DNA of 64,000 nucleotides from Takakia lepidozioides (Eukaryota; Streptophyta; Takakiopsida; Takakiales; Takakiaceae), in assembly GCA_030704615.1 (NCBI GenBank), contig CM060731.1, positions 95,150,756 through 95,214,755 of the forward strand. The letters run 5' to 3'. The notes under the pieces were generated by a model. It was not told the DNA's origin. It saw only the letters and a list, made by a program, of their open reading frames with translations, and ran no database searches. Position 1 is the stretch's first letter; every line of letters begins with the position of its first letter. Positions 45,401-55,974 of this stretch are shown here, in pieces. A program made the translations under genes and the position numbers.

Positions 45401-48400
45401 CTTCCAGGGCAGGTTTATGATGATGAAATAACCATTCAGTGGCAGCTCAAACAGTGTGCGTCGACGCACACTGTTTGAGTTGAACATGTAAGTGTTTTTT
45501 CCGATTGAAATTTGGCATATAGGGCTCGTTTTTTAGTATGAAATAATCATTCAGTGGAAGCTCAAACAGTGTGCGTTGGCGCACACTGTTTGAGCTGAAC
45601 TTGTAAGTGTTTTTTAGAGGTAAAATTCGGCATTTAGGGCACGTTTCTGAGAAAAAATAACCATTCAGTGGCAGCTCAAACAGTGTGCGTTGGCGCACAC
45701 TGTTTGAGCTCTACATGTCACTGTTTCTTTGGTGTTAAATTCGGACTTCCAGGGCAGGTTTATGATGCTGAAATAACCATTCAGTGGCAGCTCAAACACT
45801 GTGCGTTGGCGCACAAAGTTTGCGCTGTACATGTCACTGTTTTTTTGGTGTTAAATTCGGATTTCCAGGGCAGGTTTATGATGATGAAATAACCATTCAG
45901 TGGCAGCTTAAACAGTGTGCGTCGGCGCACACTGTTTGAGTTGAACATGTAAGTGTTTTTTCCGATTGAAATTTGGCATTTAGGGCACGTTTTTTAGTAT
46001 GAAATAATCATTCAGTGGCTACTCAAACAGTGTCCGTTGGCGCACACTGTTTTAGCTGAACTTGTAAGTGTTTTTTAGAGGTAAAATTCGGCATATAGGG
46101 CACGTTTCTGAGAAAAAATAACCATTCAGTGGCAGCTCAAACAGTATGCGTTGGCGCACACTATTTGAGCTGTACATGTCATTGTTTTTTTGGTGTTAAA
46201 TTCGGACTTCCAAGTCAAGTTTATGATGCTGAAATAACCATTCAGTGGTAGCTCAAACAGTGTGCGTTGGCGCACACTGTTTGAGTTGAACATCTAAGTG
46301 TTTTTTCGATTCAAATTCGGCATTTAGGGCACGTTTTTGAGTATGAAATAACCATTCAGTGGCAGCTCAAACAGTGTGCGTTGGCGCACACTCTTTGAGC
46401 TGTACATGTCACTGTTTTTTTGGTGTTAAATTCAGACTTCCAGGGCAGGTTTATGATGATGAAATAACTATTCAGTGGCAGCTCAAACAGTGTGCGTTGG
46501 CGCACTCTGTTTGAGTTGTACATGTCACTGTTTTTTTGGTGTTAAATTCGGACTTCCAGGGCAGGTTTATGATGATGAAATAATCATTCAGTGGCAGCTC
46601 AAACAGTGTGCGCCAACGCACACTGTTTGAGCTGAACATGTAATTGTTTTTTTGGTGTTTAAATTCGGCATTTAGGGCACGTTTCTGAGGATGAAATAAC
46701 CATTCAGTGGCAGCTCAAAAAGTGTGTGTTGGCGTACACTGCTTGAGCTGAACATGTAAGTATTTTTTTGCTGTTAAAATTCGGCATTTAGGGCACATTT
46801 CTGAGGATGAAATAACCATTCAGTGACATCTCAAACAGTGTGCGTTTGCGCACACTGTTTGAGCTGTACATGTCACTGTTTTTTTGGTGTTAAATTCGGA
46901 CTTCCAGGACAGGTTTATGATCATGAAATAACCATTCAGTGGCAGCTCAAACAGTGTGCGTCGGCGCACACTATTTGAGTTGAACATGTAAGTGTTTTTT
47001 CCGATTGAAATTTGGCATATAGGGCTCGTTTTTGAGTATGAAATAATCATTCAGTGGCAGCTCAAACAGTGTGCGTTGGCGCACACTGTTTGAGCTGAAC
47101 TTGTAAGTCTTTTTTAGAGGTAAAATTCGGCATTTAGGGCACGTTTCTGAGAAAAAATAACCATTCAGTGGCAGCTGAAACAGTGTGCGTTGGCGCACAC
47201 TGTTTGAGCTGTACATGTCACTGTTTCTTTGGTGTTAAATTCGGACTTCCAGGGCAGGTTTATGATGCTGAAATAACCATTCAGTGGCAGCTCAAACAGT
47301 GTGCGTTGGCGCACACTGTTTGCGCTGTACATGTCACTGTTTTTTTGGTGTTAAATTCCGACTTCCAGGGCAGGTTTATGATGTTGAAATATCCATTCAG
47401 TGGCAGCTCAAACAGTGTGCGTCGGCGCACACTGTTTGAGTTGAACATGTAAGTGTTTTTTCCGATTGAAATTTGGCATTTAGGGCACGTTTCTGAGGAT
47501 GAAATAACCATTCAGTGGCAGCTCAAACAGTGTGCGTTGGCGCACACCGTTTGAGTTGTACATGTCACTGTTTTTTTGGTGTTAAATTCGGACTTCCAGG
47601 GCAGGTTTATGATGATGAAATAATCATTCAGTGGCAGCTCAAATAGTGTACGCCAACGCACACTGTTTGAGCTGAACATGTAATTGTTTTTTTGGTGTTT
47701 AAATTCGGCATTTAGGGCACGTTTCTGAGGATGAAAAAAACATTCAGTGGCAGCTCAAACAGTGTGCGTTGGCGCACACTGTTTGAGCTCTACATGTCAC
47801 TGTTCCTTTCGTGTTAAATTCGGACTTCCAGGGCAGGTTTATGATGATGAAATAACCATTCAGTGGCAGCTCAAACAGTGTGCGTTGGCGCACACTTTTT
47901 GATTTGAACATGTAAGTGTTTTTTCCGATTGAAATTCGGACTTCCAGGGCAGGTTTATGATGATGAAATAATCATTCAGTGGCAGCTCAAACAGTGTGCA
48001 TTGCCGCACACTGTTTGAGCTGAACATGTAAATGTTTTTTTGGTGTTAAATTTCGGCATTTAGGGCACGTTTCTCAGGATGAAATAACCATTTAGTGGCA
48101 GCACAAACAGTGTGCGTTGGCGCACACTATTTGAGCTGTACATGTCACTGTTTTTTTGGTGTTAAATTCGGACTTCCAGGGCTGGTTTATGATGATAAAA
48201 TAACCATTCAGTGGCAGCTCAAACAGTGTGCGTTGGCGCACACTGTTTCAGCTGAACATGTCACTTTTTTTTTGGTGTTAAAATTGGGCATTTAGGACAC
48301 GTTTTTGAGGATGAAATAACCATTCAGTGGCAGCTCAAACAGTGTGCGTTGGCGTACACTGTTTGAGCTGTACATGTAAGTGTTCTTTTGGTGTTAAAAT

Positions 48401-49867
48401 TCGGCTTTTAGGGCACGTTTTTGAGGATGAAATAACCATTCAGTGACAGCTCAAACAGTGTGCGTTGGCGCACACTGTTTGATTGAACATGTACGTGTTT
48501 TTTCCGATTGAAATTTGGCATTTAGGGCACGTTTCTGAGTATGAAATAACCATTCAGTGGTAGCTCAAACAGTGTGCGTTGGCGCACACTGTTTGAGCTG
48601 AACTTGTAAGTGTTTTTTAGAGTTCAAATTCGGCATTTAGGGCACGTTTCTGAAAAAAAAATAACCATTCAGTGGCAGCTCAAACAGTGTGCGTTGGCGC
48701 ACACTGTTTGAGCTGTACATGTCACTGTTTTTTGTGTTAAATTCGGACTTCCAGGGCAGGTTTATGATGATGAAATAACCATTCAGTGGCAAGCTCAAAC
48801 AGTGTGCGTTGGCGCACACTGTTTGAGCTGAACATGTAATTGTTTTTTTGGTGTTTAAATTCGGCATTTAGGGCACGTTTCTGAGAATGAAATAACCATT
48901 GAGTAGCAGCTCAAACAGTGTGCGTTGGCGTACACTGTTTGAGCTGAACATGTAAGTGTTTTTTTGGTGTTACAATTCGGCATTTAGGGCACGTTTCTGA
49001 GGATGAAATAACCATTCAGTGACAGCTCAAACAGTGTGCGTTGGCGCACACTGTTTGAGCTGTACATGTCACTGTTTTTTTTGGTGTTAAATTCGGACTT
49101 CCAGGGCAGGTTTATGATGATGAAATAACCATTCAGTGGCAGCTCAAACAGTGTGCGTTGGCGCACACTGTTTGAGCTGTACATGTCACTTTTTTTTTGG
49201 TGTTAAATTCGGACTTCCAGGGCAGGTTTATGATGATGAAATAACCATTCAGTGGCAGCTCAAACAGTGTGCGTCGGCGCACACTGTTTGAGTTGAACAT
49301 GTAAGTGTTTTTCCGATTGAAATTTGCATATAGGGCTCGTTTTTTAGTATGAAATAATCATTCAGTGGAAGCTCAAACAGTGTGCGTTGGCGCACACTGT
49401 TGAGCTGAACTTGTAAGTGTTTTTTAGAGGTAAAATTCGGCATTTAGGGCACGTTTTCTGAGAAAAAATAACCATTCAGTGGCAGCTCAAACAGTGTGCG
49501 TTGGCGCACACTGTTTGAGCTCTACATGTCACTGTTTCTTTGGTGTTAAATTCGGACTTCCAGGGCAGGTTTTATGATGCTGAAATAACCATTCAGTGGC
49601 AGCTCAAACAGTGTGCGTTGGCGCACACTGTTTGCGCTGTACATGTCACTGTTTTTTTGGTGTTAAATTCGGATTTCCAGGGCAGGTTTATGATGATGAA
49701 ATAACCATTCAGTGGCAGCTTAAACAGTGTGCGTCGGCGCACACTGTTTGAGTTGAACATGTAAGTGTTTTTTCCGATTGAAATTTGGCATTTAGGGCAC
49801 GTTTTTTTAGTATGAAATAATCATTCAGTGGCTACTCAAACAGTGTGCGTTGGCGCACACTGTTTTA
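39457..49867. repeat. Palindromic satellite of about 116 bp x about 89 (P4)
   Basis: Each unit has a hairpin palindrome with 17-bp arms (AGCTCAAACAGTGTGCG and its reverse complement) around a 4-nt loop, usually TTGG (first standard copy 39675-39712). The spacers, about 78 bp, have two main forms, one with TGTACATGTCACTG...GGACTTCCAGGGCAGG and one with TGAACATGTAAGTG...GGCATTTAGGGCACG. A variant with GCCC/GGGC arms and GCAA loop stands at the left edge (39458-39493). The array runs into the assembly gap. Frames such as MAAQTVCVGAHCLS are repeat by-products. Confidence 0.95.
40090..49867. repeat. Higher-order repeat of about 3.81 kb in the satellite
   Basis: Unit-specific variants recur every 3,812-3,826 bp, for example CTCTACATGTCACTGTTCCTTT at about 43977 and 47791, and CCAA loops at 42798/46613 and 43839/47653. 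About 33 monomers make one unit. Two full copies and the start of a third are present. Copies 2 and 3 are nearly identical; copy 1 is more diverged in its first half. Confidence 0.8.
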
Positions 49868-50367
49868 NNNNNNNNNNNNNNNNNNNNNNNNNNNNNNNNN
49901 NNNNNNNNNNNNNNNNNNNNNNNNNNNNNNNNNNNNNNNNNNNNNNNNNNNNNNNNNNNNNNNNNNNNNNNNNNNNNNNNNNNNNNNNNNNNNNNNNNNN
50001 NNNNNNNNNNNNNNNNNNNNNNNNNNNNNNNNNNNNNNNNNNNNNNNNNNNNNNNNNNNNNNNNNNNNNNNNNNNNNNNNNNNNNNNNNNNNNNNNNNNN
50101 NNNNNNNNNNNNNNNNNNNNNNNNNNNNNNNNNNNNNNNNNNNNNNNNNNNNNNNNNNNNNNNNNNNNNNNNNNNNNNNNNNNNNNNNNNNNNNNNNNNN
50201 NNNNNNNNNNNNNNNNNNNNNNNNNNNNNNNNNNNNNNNNNNNNNNNNNNNNNNNNNNNNNNNNNNNNNNNNNNNNNNNNNNNNNNNNNNNNNNNNNNNN
50301 NNNNNNNNNNNNNNNNNNNNNNNNNNNNNNNNNNNNNNNNNNNNNNNNNNNNNNNNNNNNNNNNNNN
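49868..50367. other. Assembly gap, 500 N
   Basis: Exactly 500 N separate the satellite from retroelement B. The round number suggests a placeholder, so the real distance and the array length are unknown. Confidence 0.99.
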
Positions 50368-50614
50368 GAGAGGCGCCACAGGAGTGGACGATCAGTTACC
50401 TGATGCGAGTTTTATTTGTTAATGAGGTGCAAGGAAGTGCAGATGAATGGTTAGATTGGCAGTGGCCAATCAGATACTACCTTGCTCATGGTCAGTGCCC
50501 CACCTAGTTATGGTAAGGAGCAGAGGAAGAGAATCGCTATCAAAGCTTTACCTTATACTATGGTAGGAAGCAGAATGTATAAGTTAGGACCTGATGGAGT
50601 ACTAAAAACGATGC
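50368..50614 (+). pseudogene. RNase H to integrase linker remnant
   Basis: Frames read DEWLDWQWPIRYYLAHGQCP, then EQRKRIAIKALPYTMVGSRM and YKLGPDGVLKTMLVPP, which fits the usual Ty3 stretch before the integrase zinc finger. At least two frameshifts separate these pieces. Confidence 0.6.
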
Positions 50615-52069
50615 TTGTACCACCATGAAGTAAATAAAGTTTTGGCGGAAGTTCATAAAGGAGTGGCTGGAGGTCATTTTGGAGAAGAGACTACCAGTAG
50701 AAAGATACTACTCGCAGGATACTGGTGGCCTACTTTGTTCAAAGATGTACACGAGTATTGTCAGAAGTGTGATGAATGTCAGAGGCTAGGACCTTTGCAG
50801 AGATCTGGAAGGATGGCCTTGCATCCTACAATGCCTACGGAACCATTTCAGAAATGGGGACTAGACTTTGTTGGACCAATTAACCCACCATCCAAGAATA
50901 CACGAAACAGGTACATAATTACAGCCACTGATTATACTACAAAGTGGGTGGAAGCTAAAGCTTTGAGGGACAACACAGCCAAGTCCACAGCAAGGTTCCT
51001 GTACGAGAACATACTTACGAGATTTGGCTGTCCCTTAGAATTTATCAGTGATCAAGGAAGTCACTTCATGAATGAGACCATTGAGTTGTTGACTAAAGAG
51101 TTTATGATTGTGCATAGAAAGAGTACAACATATTACCCACAGGGTAATGGGCAGGCAGAGGCTACCAACAAAATACTATGTACTATCTTGGCTAAGATAG
51201 TCAATGCAAACAGAACGGATTGGGATACAAAGCTGCTGACAGCTTTGTGGTCATACAGGACTTCATATAAAGTCACCACTAAGTATACACCATTCCAATT
51301 AGTTTATGGTATGGAAGCCTTACTTCCAGTGGAATTCCTGTTACCTACCATGAGAACGGAGTGGGGAAAAAGAATGGAATTGCAAGACTCCATCAAGGTC
51401 AGGAAACATGAATTATACCATGTGGAAGAAGTACGTGCTGATGCAGCTGATAATATGACCAGAATTCAGATGAAGCGAAAGGAACAGTTTGATGAAGGCA
51501 AGTTAAAGACTTTTAAGACGGGGGATTTGGTTCTATGGTTGCAGAAGAAAGGAAAGATTCAAGCTTCTAAGCTTAAATCACCGTGGAAAGGACCTTATGT
51601 CATACAAAAGATGTATGATAACAACACCGCCATGTTACAAACCATTAACAAAGAAATGCTGGGAAGAGTCAATGCAAATAAGTTGAAGGGGTACAGTGGT
51701 ATCCATGACAAACCCCTGCAGCATGATTTGCATGTTGAACCGCAAGAGCAGTCACGGGCTGCACCAGTGTTACGAACGGAGTATGGAACACTTGTCGCTA
51801 GGCCCAGCATATATGACCAGGGTGGGCAAAACAAACGTGACACATCCTATCACAGCCCATCACAACGTGACACAGCCTATCACAGCCCAGCACGGCGCAA
51901 CACAGCCTATCACAGCCCATCACGACGTGACACAGCCTATCACAGCCCAGCAAGGCGCAACACAGCCTATCACAGCCCAGCAGGCGCAACACAGCCTATC
52001 ACAACCTACCACAGCGTGTCACAGCCTATCACAGCTTACCACAGTGCATCACAGCCTATCACAGCGTAA
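50615..52069 (+). CDS. Ty3-type integrase
   Basis: Counting from the TTG at 50615 (an internal codon, not a start), residues H14, H21, C49 and C52 form the HHCC zinc-binding domain. The catalytic core has D84 (WGLDFVGP), D146 (FISDQGSHF) and E182 (GNGQAEATN), with 35 residues between D146 and E182 as in retroviral-type integrases. SPWKGPYVI near residue 328 is a GPY/F module. This enzyme would insert element cDNA into chromosomes. After about residue 405 the frame runs through a CACAGC minisatellite encoding YHSPARRNTA-type repeats until the stop, an odd low-complexity tail. The core residues are intact, but the upstream frame is broken. Confidence 0.85.
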   Translation: MYHHEVNKVLAEVHKGVAGGHFGEETTSRKILLAGYWWPTLFKDVHEYCQKCDECQRLGPLQRSGRMALHPTMPTEPFQKWGLDFVGPINPPSKNTRNRYIITATDYTTKWVEAKALRDNTAKSTARFLYENILTRFGCPLEFISDQGSHFMNETIELLTKEFMIVHRKSTTYYPQGNGQAEATNKILCTILAKIVNANRTDWDTKLLTALWSYRTSYKVTTKYTPFQLVYGMEALLPVEFLLPTMRTEWGKRMELQDSIKVRKHELYHVEEVRADAADNMTRIQMKRKEQFDEGKLKTFKTGDLVLWLQKKGKIQASKLKSPWKGPYVIQKMYDNNTAMLQTINKEMLGRVNANKLKGYSGIHDKPLQHDLHVEPQEQSRAAPVLRTEYGTLVARPSIYDQGGQNKRDTSYHSPSQRDTAYHSPARRNTAYHSPSRRDTAYHSPARRNTAYHSPAGATQPITTYHSVSQPITAYHSASQPITA

Positions 52070-52085
52070 ACACAGTATGTCACAC
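51838..52085 (+). repeat. CACAGCC-type minisatellite at the end of integrase
   Basis: Units such as CACAGCCTATCACAGCCCAT and CACAGCCCAGCACGGCGCAA repeat across the 3' end of the integrase frame. They resemble the LTR minisatellites of both copies. Confidence 0.85.
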
Positions 52086-52119
52086 ACAGCCTACTAAAGT
52101 TACACGATCCATAGAATCA

Positions 52120-55100
52120 GTGACAAGTGGACACATAATAACTTCAGGAAAATGGCTGACGGAAGAGGAAACGGAAATTACTTTAAAAATGGACACGTGG
52201 AGGTCAGGGCGCGACACACAGCCGAGAAGGAAGTGCAAGAACAGGTGTCAAAAAGAAAGAGGACAAGAACGGCCGTCAAAAGGGATGAAAGGCGGGCCCA
52301 TTAATGAGTACGGAAAAAGGGAAACGGAACGAACGGCAAGTACAGAAAAGCGGAATTCTTGTCACATGTGTGATCCTAGTGGACTATCCAACAAGGAAAG
52401 TCCACTAAAGAAGATAAAATCTAAAATCCAGTCACAGCGGATACAGCCAATAGAAAACCAGAGAAAGGATCAAGAAAATGGAGGGAAATTGAGCGCAAGA
52501 GGCGGCGTCGTTCTGAGTAACGGGCGTCTCGACAGGACAGACCATCAATGCTATACCTTGGAAACTATGGAGGAACTAACAGACTATACGCTCGCAATAT
52601 TACTTACGCAGTGGCATAGACACGAAAGGACAGAGCGGAGCTTTTCTCTTGAGCGATGCTTGCAAGCCCCGCAGGCTTACAAGAAATTACCCATAGCTTT
52701 CTGCGACAACCATACGTTTATGCTTTGTGCACTACAGGCATTCCTGCAGTTGTTACAGCCAAAACAGTTCTGTGAGTCTAAAATGAAGAGAGTGAGAGGA
52801 ATGGAGGAAATCAGGGTGAAGAGCACCACAATTCTGCAGAAACAAACGATTGCTACCCCACAGGCGATACAGATACTGGAGGAGCTGAGATTGCAAGGAT
52901 TGCAAAGCCTAGATTGGACACTACACCATAGACAGTACATGTTACAATTTTTGCAGAACTTTGAGCCAAGGACAGGAACAACAACGGTGAAGGGAGTTGA
53001 ATTAATGATTACTCCCCTATACCTCCAGCAATTGTTTCGATTGCCAGCAGGTCAGGTGCATGTGGAGCAACACAGGGCAAGACTGCAAATAGAGGACTTA
53101 TTCCAAGAAGGGAGTTTCTTTAAAACTCAGGGTTATGCTTGTACCAAGGCTGTGTACCCAGGGTTAAAAGAGGTAGGCCAGGTATTGAACGTTCTGATTG
53201 CCATGAAACAGAACCAACAGTATTTGAGCAGATCCTTCACGGAGGAAATACTCAAAGGCCTGAAGGGACGAGAGGTACAATGGGCGGACATAATGTACAA
53301 CGCACTGGTAGAGGAGATGAAAAGATTACAAGGTACTACCGCAAAGTCTCCTATAATAGTGTCTGGCCCAATCATTGCTCAAATAATCCTTGATTCTGGC
53401 ATACTTAATGCGCAAGAAAGAAAGGAAATGGGAGTGTTTGAGCCAGCAACAACTGCAATGGAAGAGCAAGGCTCTTCACACAGTGAGGGTGGACTAGCAG
53501 GGCAACCTGAGACTAAGAGGCAGAGACGGGGAAAGACTGTGGTGGCGAATCCACTGGCTTCACGGATTCCGCATGATAATGTTTCCCAAGCTCATGGCCA
53601 GGAAGGGGCACAGCAGCACAGAGAAATGCTATTACTGGAAGCAGGACCTTCAGAGAGGGAGGAGGAAGTTACTTCTGCATCACAACCATCACAGCCACTT
53701 GAACGACTTGTCACAAGGTCACAAGTTATCCATGCAGCTCAACCAGAAATAATTGATTTGGAAAGTGAAGGGTTAGATATTCCAACTACAGAACAGATAG
53801 TGGCAGAAATAGAGAAGGGGGACCTTCTCTATGAATATTCTGGTCTGGTCAAGGAGACAGAAATCCCAGAGGTGCAACAGTTGCCCAAGGGAAATCCTGA
53901 GGTGCATATAATACACACACCTGTGTCGGAGGTACCACAGGCGGAAGGTCATGACACTGTAGCACCGGTGATAGATGAAGTAGTTCAGGAAGAAAATCCG
54001 GTGGGACAATGGCCTGAATGGTTAGTGAGACATCACACTGTTGAAGATCAGGAGGAACAGCAGCAACCTCACCATGATGACCCTCAACAGGCAATGCTGA
54101 TGAGTTCCATAGGCAGGACACTTAATTTGTTGGGGACTTATGTCAAATCCCATGTTCCAATTACCCAATTGACAGCCTTGAAAGAGGAACTCAGGAAGGA
54201 GTTTGAGGCTCGACTTGCCACTGAGTGTGCAAACAAGGTCGATGAAGAGGTCACTCTCAAGATGAAGCAGGACTTGGGAAATACAGAAATGGCTTTGCAA
54301 TTGGCCAAGGAACAATTGATTGAGGCAGGCCTCGCGCAAGACCAGTTGCACGAAGCACATAAGCAACAGCTATACCAAATGCAGGTGCAGCATGAAAGCA
54401 AGTTGCAAGAACTGAATGCACTACATACGGAGTTGCAGACAGTGCATAACAGGATGGCGATACAATGTGCTACATTTACAACTATGCTTGACCAATCTAC
54501 AAAAGAAATAAACAGTCAAGCGGAAAAATGTACGAAGGCAGAAGAAGAGAATGTTGAGCAAATGAAGCTCATTGTCGATATGAAGAATACAATCTGTCGC
54601 AATGAAGATACTTTCAAGCAATACAGGCAGATTGAAGCTGATCAAGAGAAGCACATCGTGGAGTTGCAACAAACCATCATGGCCAATAGAAATGAAATCG
54701 CGGTCAATAACAAGGCTTGGAAGGAAGCCAATAATCTACTTGCTGCTTATGCGCAATTGGTTGAACCTCAGGCGAAGCGCATGGAGGCTTTACAACAGCA
54801 GTTGGAATTGTACAAGCTAAGAGAGGAGCAAACTCTCAGGGGAACCACAAGCAACTTGGTGGATAACAGCCTTATGCAGGTCTGGTTAGCACAAGGGCCA
54901 GTAGAGGGCAAAGCACCACGGAAGCTCACCCAAAGCGAGATGAATGAGCTCAGGCTGCAGGTGCAGAACATTGCCACAACTACTATAGACAATGTCTATA
55001 GTAGGATAGCAGAGTTACAAGAGGATGTAGACGGACTCCAGACTCAAGTGGAAGACCTCACTTCAAACATCGACCAAAGAGTCTATATCCCTCAGGAACA

Positions 55101-55974
55101 GCTAATGGCTTCTTATTTACAAGCCAGAACTTTGGCTTTTCAGTCTTCACAGGAGGTGCAGGAGATGCCAATGATACAAGAGCCAGTACCACCACCACCA
55201 CAACAAGTCACTGTACCAGTAGCTGAACCTGTGGTTACTACAACCACACCACAGCCACCACAGCAGGAGGTATGGGGCAATGCCGCTTTTAACCCACCTA
55301 AAACTCCAGCTGCAAGGGAGTACAGTAGGGCTATGATTATGCCCTTCAACCAAATTCCCATCATGTTGGATTTGGCTTGGAAAGAATTTAGTCCTCCGCA
55401 GTCATTCGCACATTACTACCAAATCATGCGTATTTGGCTGCCAGTGGCAACTAGGACTAAAGTTCTTCCGAACAATCGACATATTGAAGATCATCACTTT
55501 GCACAATACTGGCACGAGGCAGGTACCATGTTGAGGGAATTGATTGCTTTCCAGGTTGTACATGGACTCATTTATACCAAGACCAAGGAGATAGCAAGTA
55601 TTGTCATGGGGTGCGGGTTATACTACGCTGCTTGTTTTCTGGTACGTTACCACATTGAGCAACAAAAGATGCAAACACGCTTTCTGAGTTATTCCAGTGG
55701 AGATCATTGGGTATTACCTTCGGTGCCACCTCATATGTACCTATATGACCCAAAAGTTATGATGCAAAAGGATTCTCAAATTCGTTCATGGTTTCAAGCG
55801 GCCTGCAACCATTTGTCAACACAGAAATTCGGCATTGATGACATTTTCTATAAGGGACATGTGGCATGGAAGTACTTGCACGCTGCACCAGTAATTGGTA
55901 CCCACTCACCTGGACAGACAAGGAGCTCAGTGTCTACACCAATTTTGCTGTTCAGCGGTTACACCAAGTTGTAA
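52120..55974 (+). CDS. Retroelement 3' ORF, copy B
   Basis: The long frame has 1,284 codons; the credible start may be the ATG at 52567 (MEELTDYTLAILLTQW), since the first about 150 residues are basic and unstructured. About residues 290-330 contain TTTVKGVELMITPLYLQQLF, which resembles the V-x-G...I/L-x-P pattern of plant mobile-domain proteins. Then come an acidic linker, a long Gln/Glu coiled coil, a Pro-rich linker (PVPPPPQQVTVPVAEPVVTT), and a C-terminal domain (MPFNQIPIMLDLAWKEFSPP ... GCGLYYAACFLVRYHIEQQK). Relative to copy A one C is missing at 55901-55903, so the true C-terminus continues in another frame (55866-56333). An envelope-like role cannot be inferred: there is no clear membrane anchor. 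Its place after integrase matches extra ORFs of some plant Ty3 elements. Confidence 0.65.
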   Translation: MTSGHIITSGKWLTEEETEITLKMDTWRSGRDTQPRRKCKNRCQKERGQERPSKGMKGGPINEYGKRETERTASTEKRNSCHMCDPSGLSNKESPLKKIKSKIQSQRIQPIENQRKDQENGGKLSARGGVVLSNGRLDRTDHQCYTLETMEELTDYTLAILLTQWHRHERTERSFSLERCLQAPQAYKKLPIAFCDNHTFMLCALQAFLQLLQPKQFCESKMKRVRGMEEIRVKSTTILQKQTIATPQAIQILEELRLQGLQSLDWTLHHRQYMLQFLQNFEPRTGTTTVKGVELMITPLYLQQLFRLPAGQVHVEQHRARLQIEDLFQEGSFFKTQGYACTKAVYPGLKEVGQVLNVLIAMKQNQQYLSRSFTEEILKGLKGREVQWADIMYNALVEEMKRLQGTTAKSPIIVSGPIIAQIILDSGILNAQERKEMGVFEPATTAMEEQGSSHSEGGLAGQPETKRQRRGKTVVANPLASRIPHDNVSQAHGQEGAQQHREMLLLEAGPSEREEEVTSASQPSQPLERLVTRSQVIHAAQPEIIDLESEGLDIPTTEQIVAEIEKGDLLYEYSGLVKETEIPEVQQLPKGNPEVHIIHTPVSEVPQAEGHDTVAPVIDEVVQEENPVGQWPEWLVRHHTVEDQEEQQQPHHDDPQQAMLMSSIGRTLNLLGTYVKSHVPITQLTALKEELRKEFEARLATECANKVDEEVTLKMKQDLGNTEMALQLAKEQLIEAGLAQDQLHEAHKQQLYQMQVQHESKLQELNALHTELQTVHNRMAIQCATFTTMLDQSTKEINSQAEKCTKAEEENVEQMKLIVDMKNTICRNEDTFKQYRQIEADQEKHIVELQQTIMANRNEIAVNNKAWKEANNLLAAYAQLVEPQAKRMEALQQQLELYKLREEQTLRGTTSNLVDNSLMQVWLAQGPVEGKAPRKLTQSEMNELRLQVQNIATTTIDNVYSRIAELQEDVDGLQTQVEDLTSNIDQRVYIPQEQLMASYLQARTLAFQSSQEVQEMPMIQEPVPPPPQQVTVPVAEPVVTTTTPQPPQQEVWGNAAFNPPKTPAAREYSRAMIMPFNQIPIMLDLAWKEFSPPQSFAHYYQIMRIWLPVATRTKVLPNNRHIEDHHFAQYWHEAGTMLRELIAFQVVHGLIYTKTKEIASIVMGCGLYYAACFLVRYHIEQQKMQTRFLSYSSGDHWVLPSVPPHMYLYDPKVMMQKDSQIRSWFQAACNHLSTQKFGIDDIFYKGHVAWKYLHAAPVIGTHSPGQTRSSVSTPILLFSGYTKL

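Noticed and set aside
39642-49443. Many ORFs such as MAAQTVCVGAHCLS... and MYSSNSVRQRTLFELPL... in the satellite
   Set aside because: They are the palindromic monomer read in several frames on both strands, without codon-level constraint.
39457-49867. CRISPR array (palindromic repeats with regular spacers)
   Set aside because: Spacers are themselves repeated, and the context is a eukaryotic satellite.
49825-50507. ORFs of 184-220 codons across 49868-50367
   Set aside because: They run through the 500-N gap.
52120-55974. Envelope protein reading of the 3' ORF
   Set aside because: No signal peptide or clear membrane anchor is seen; coiled coil and mobile-domain-like features fit better.
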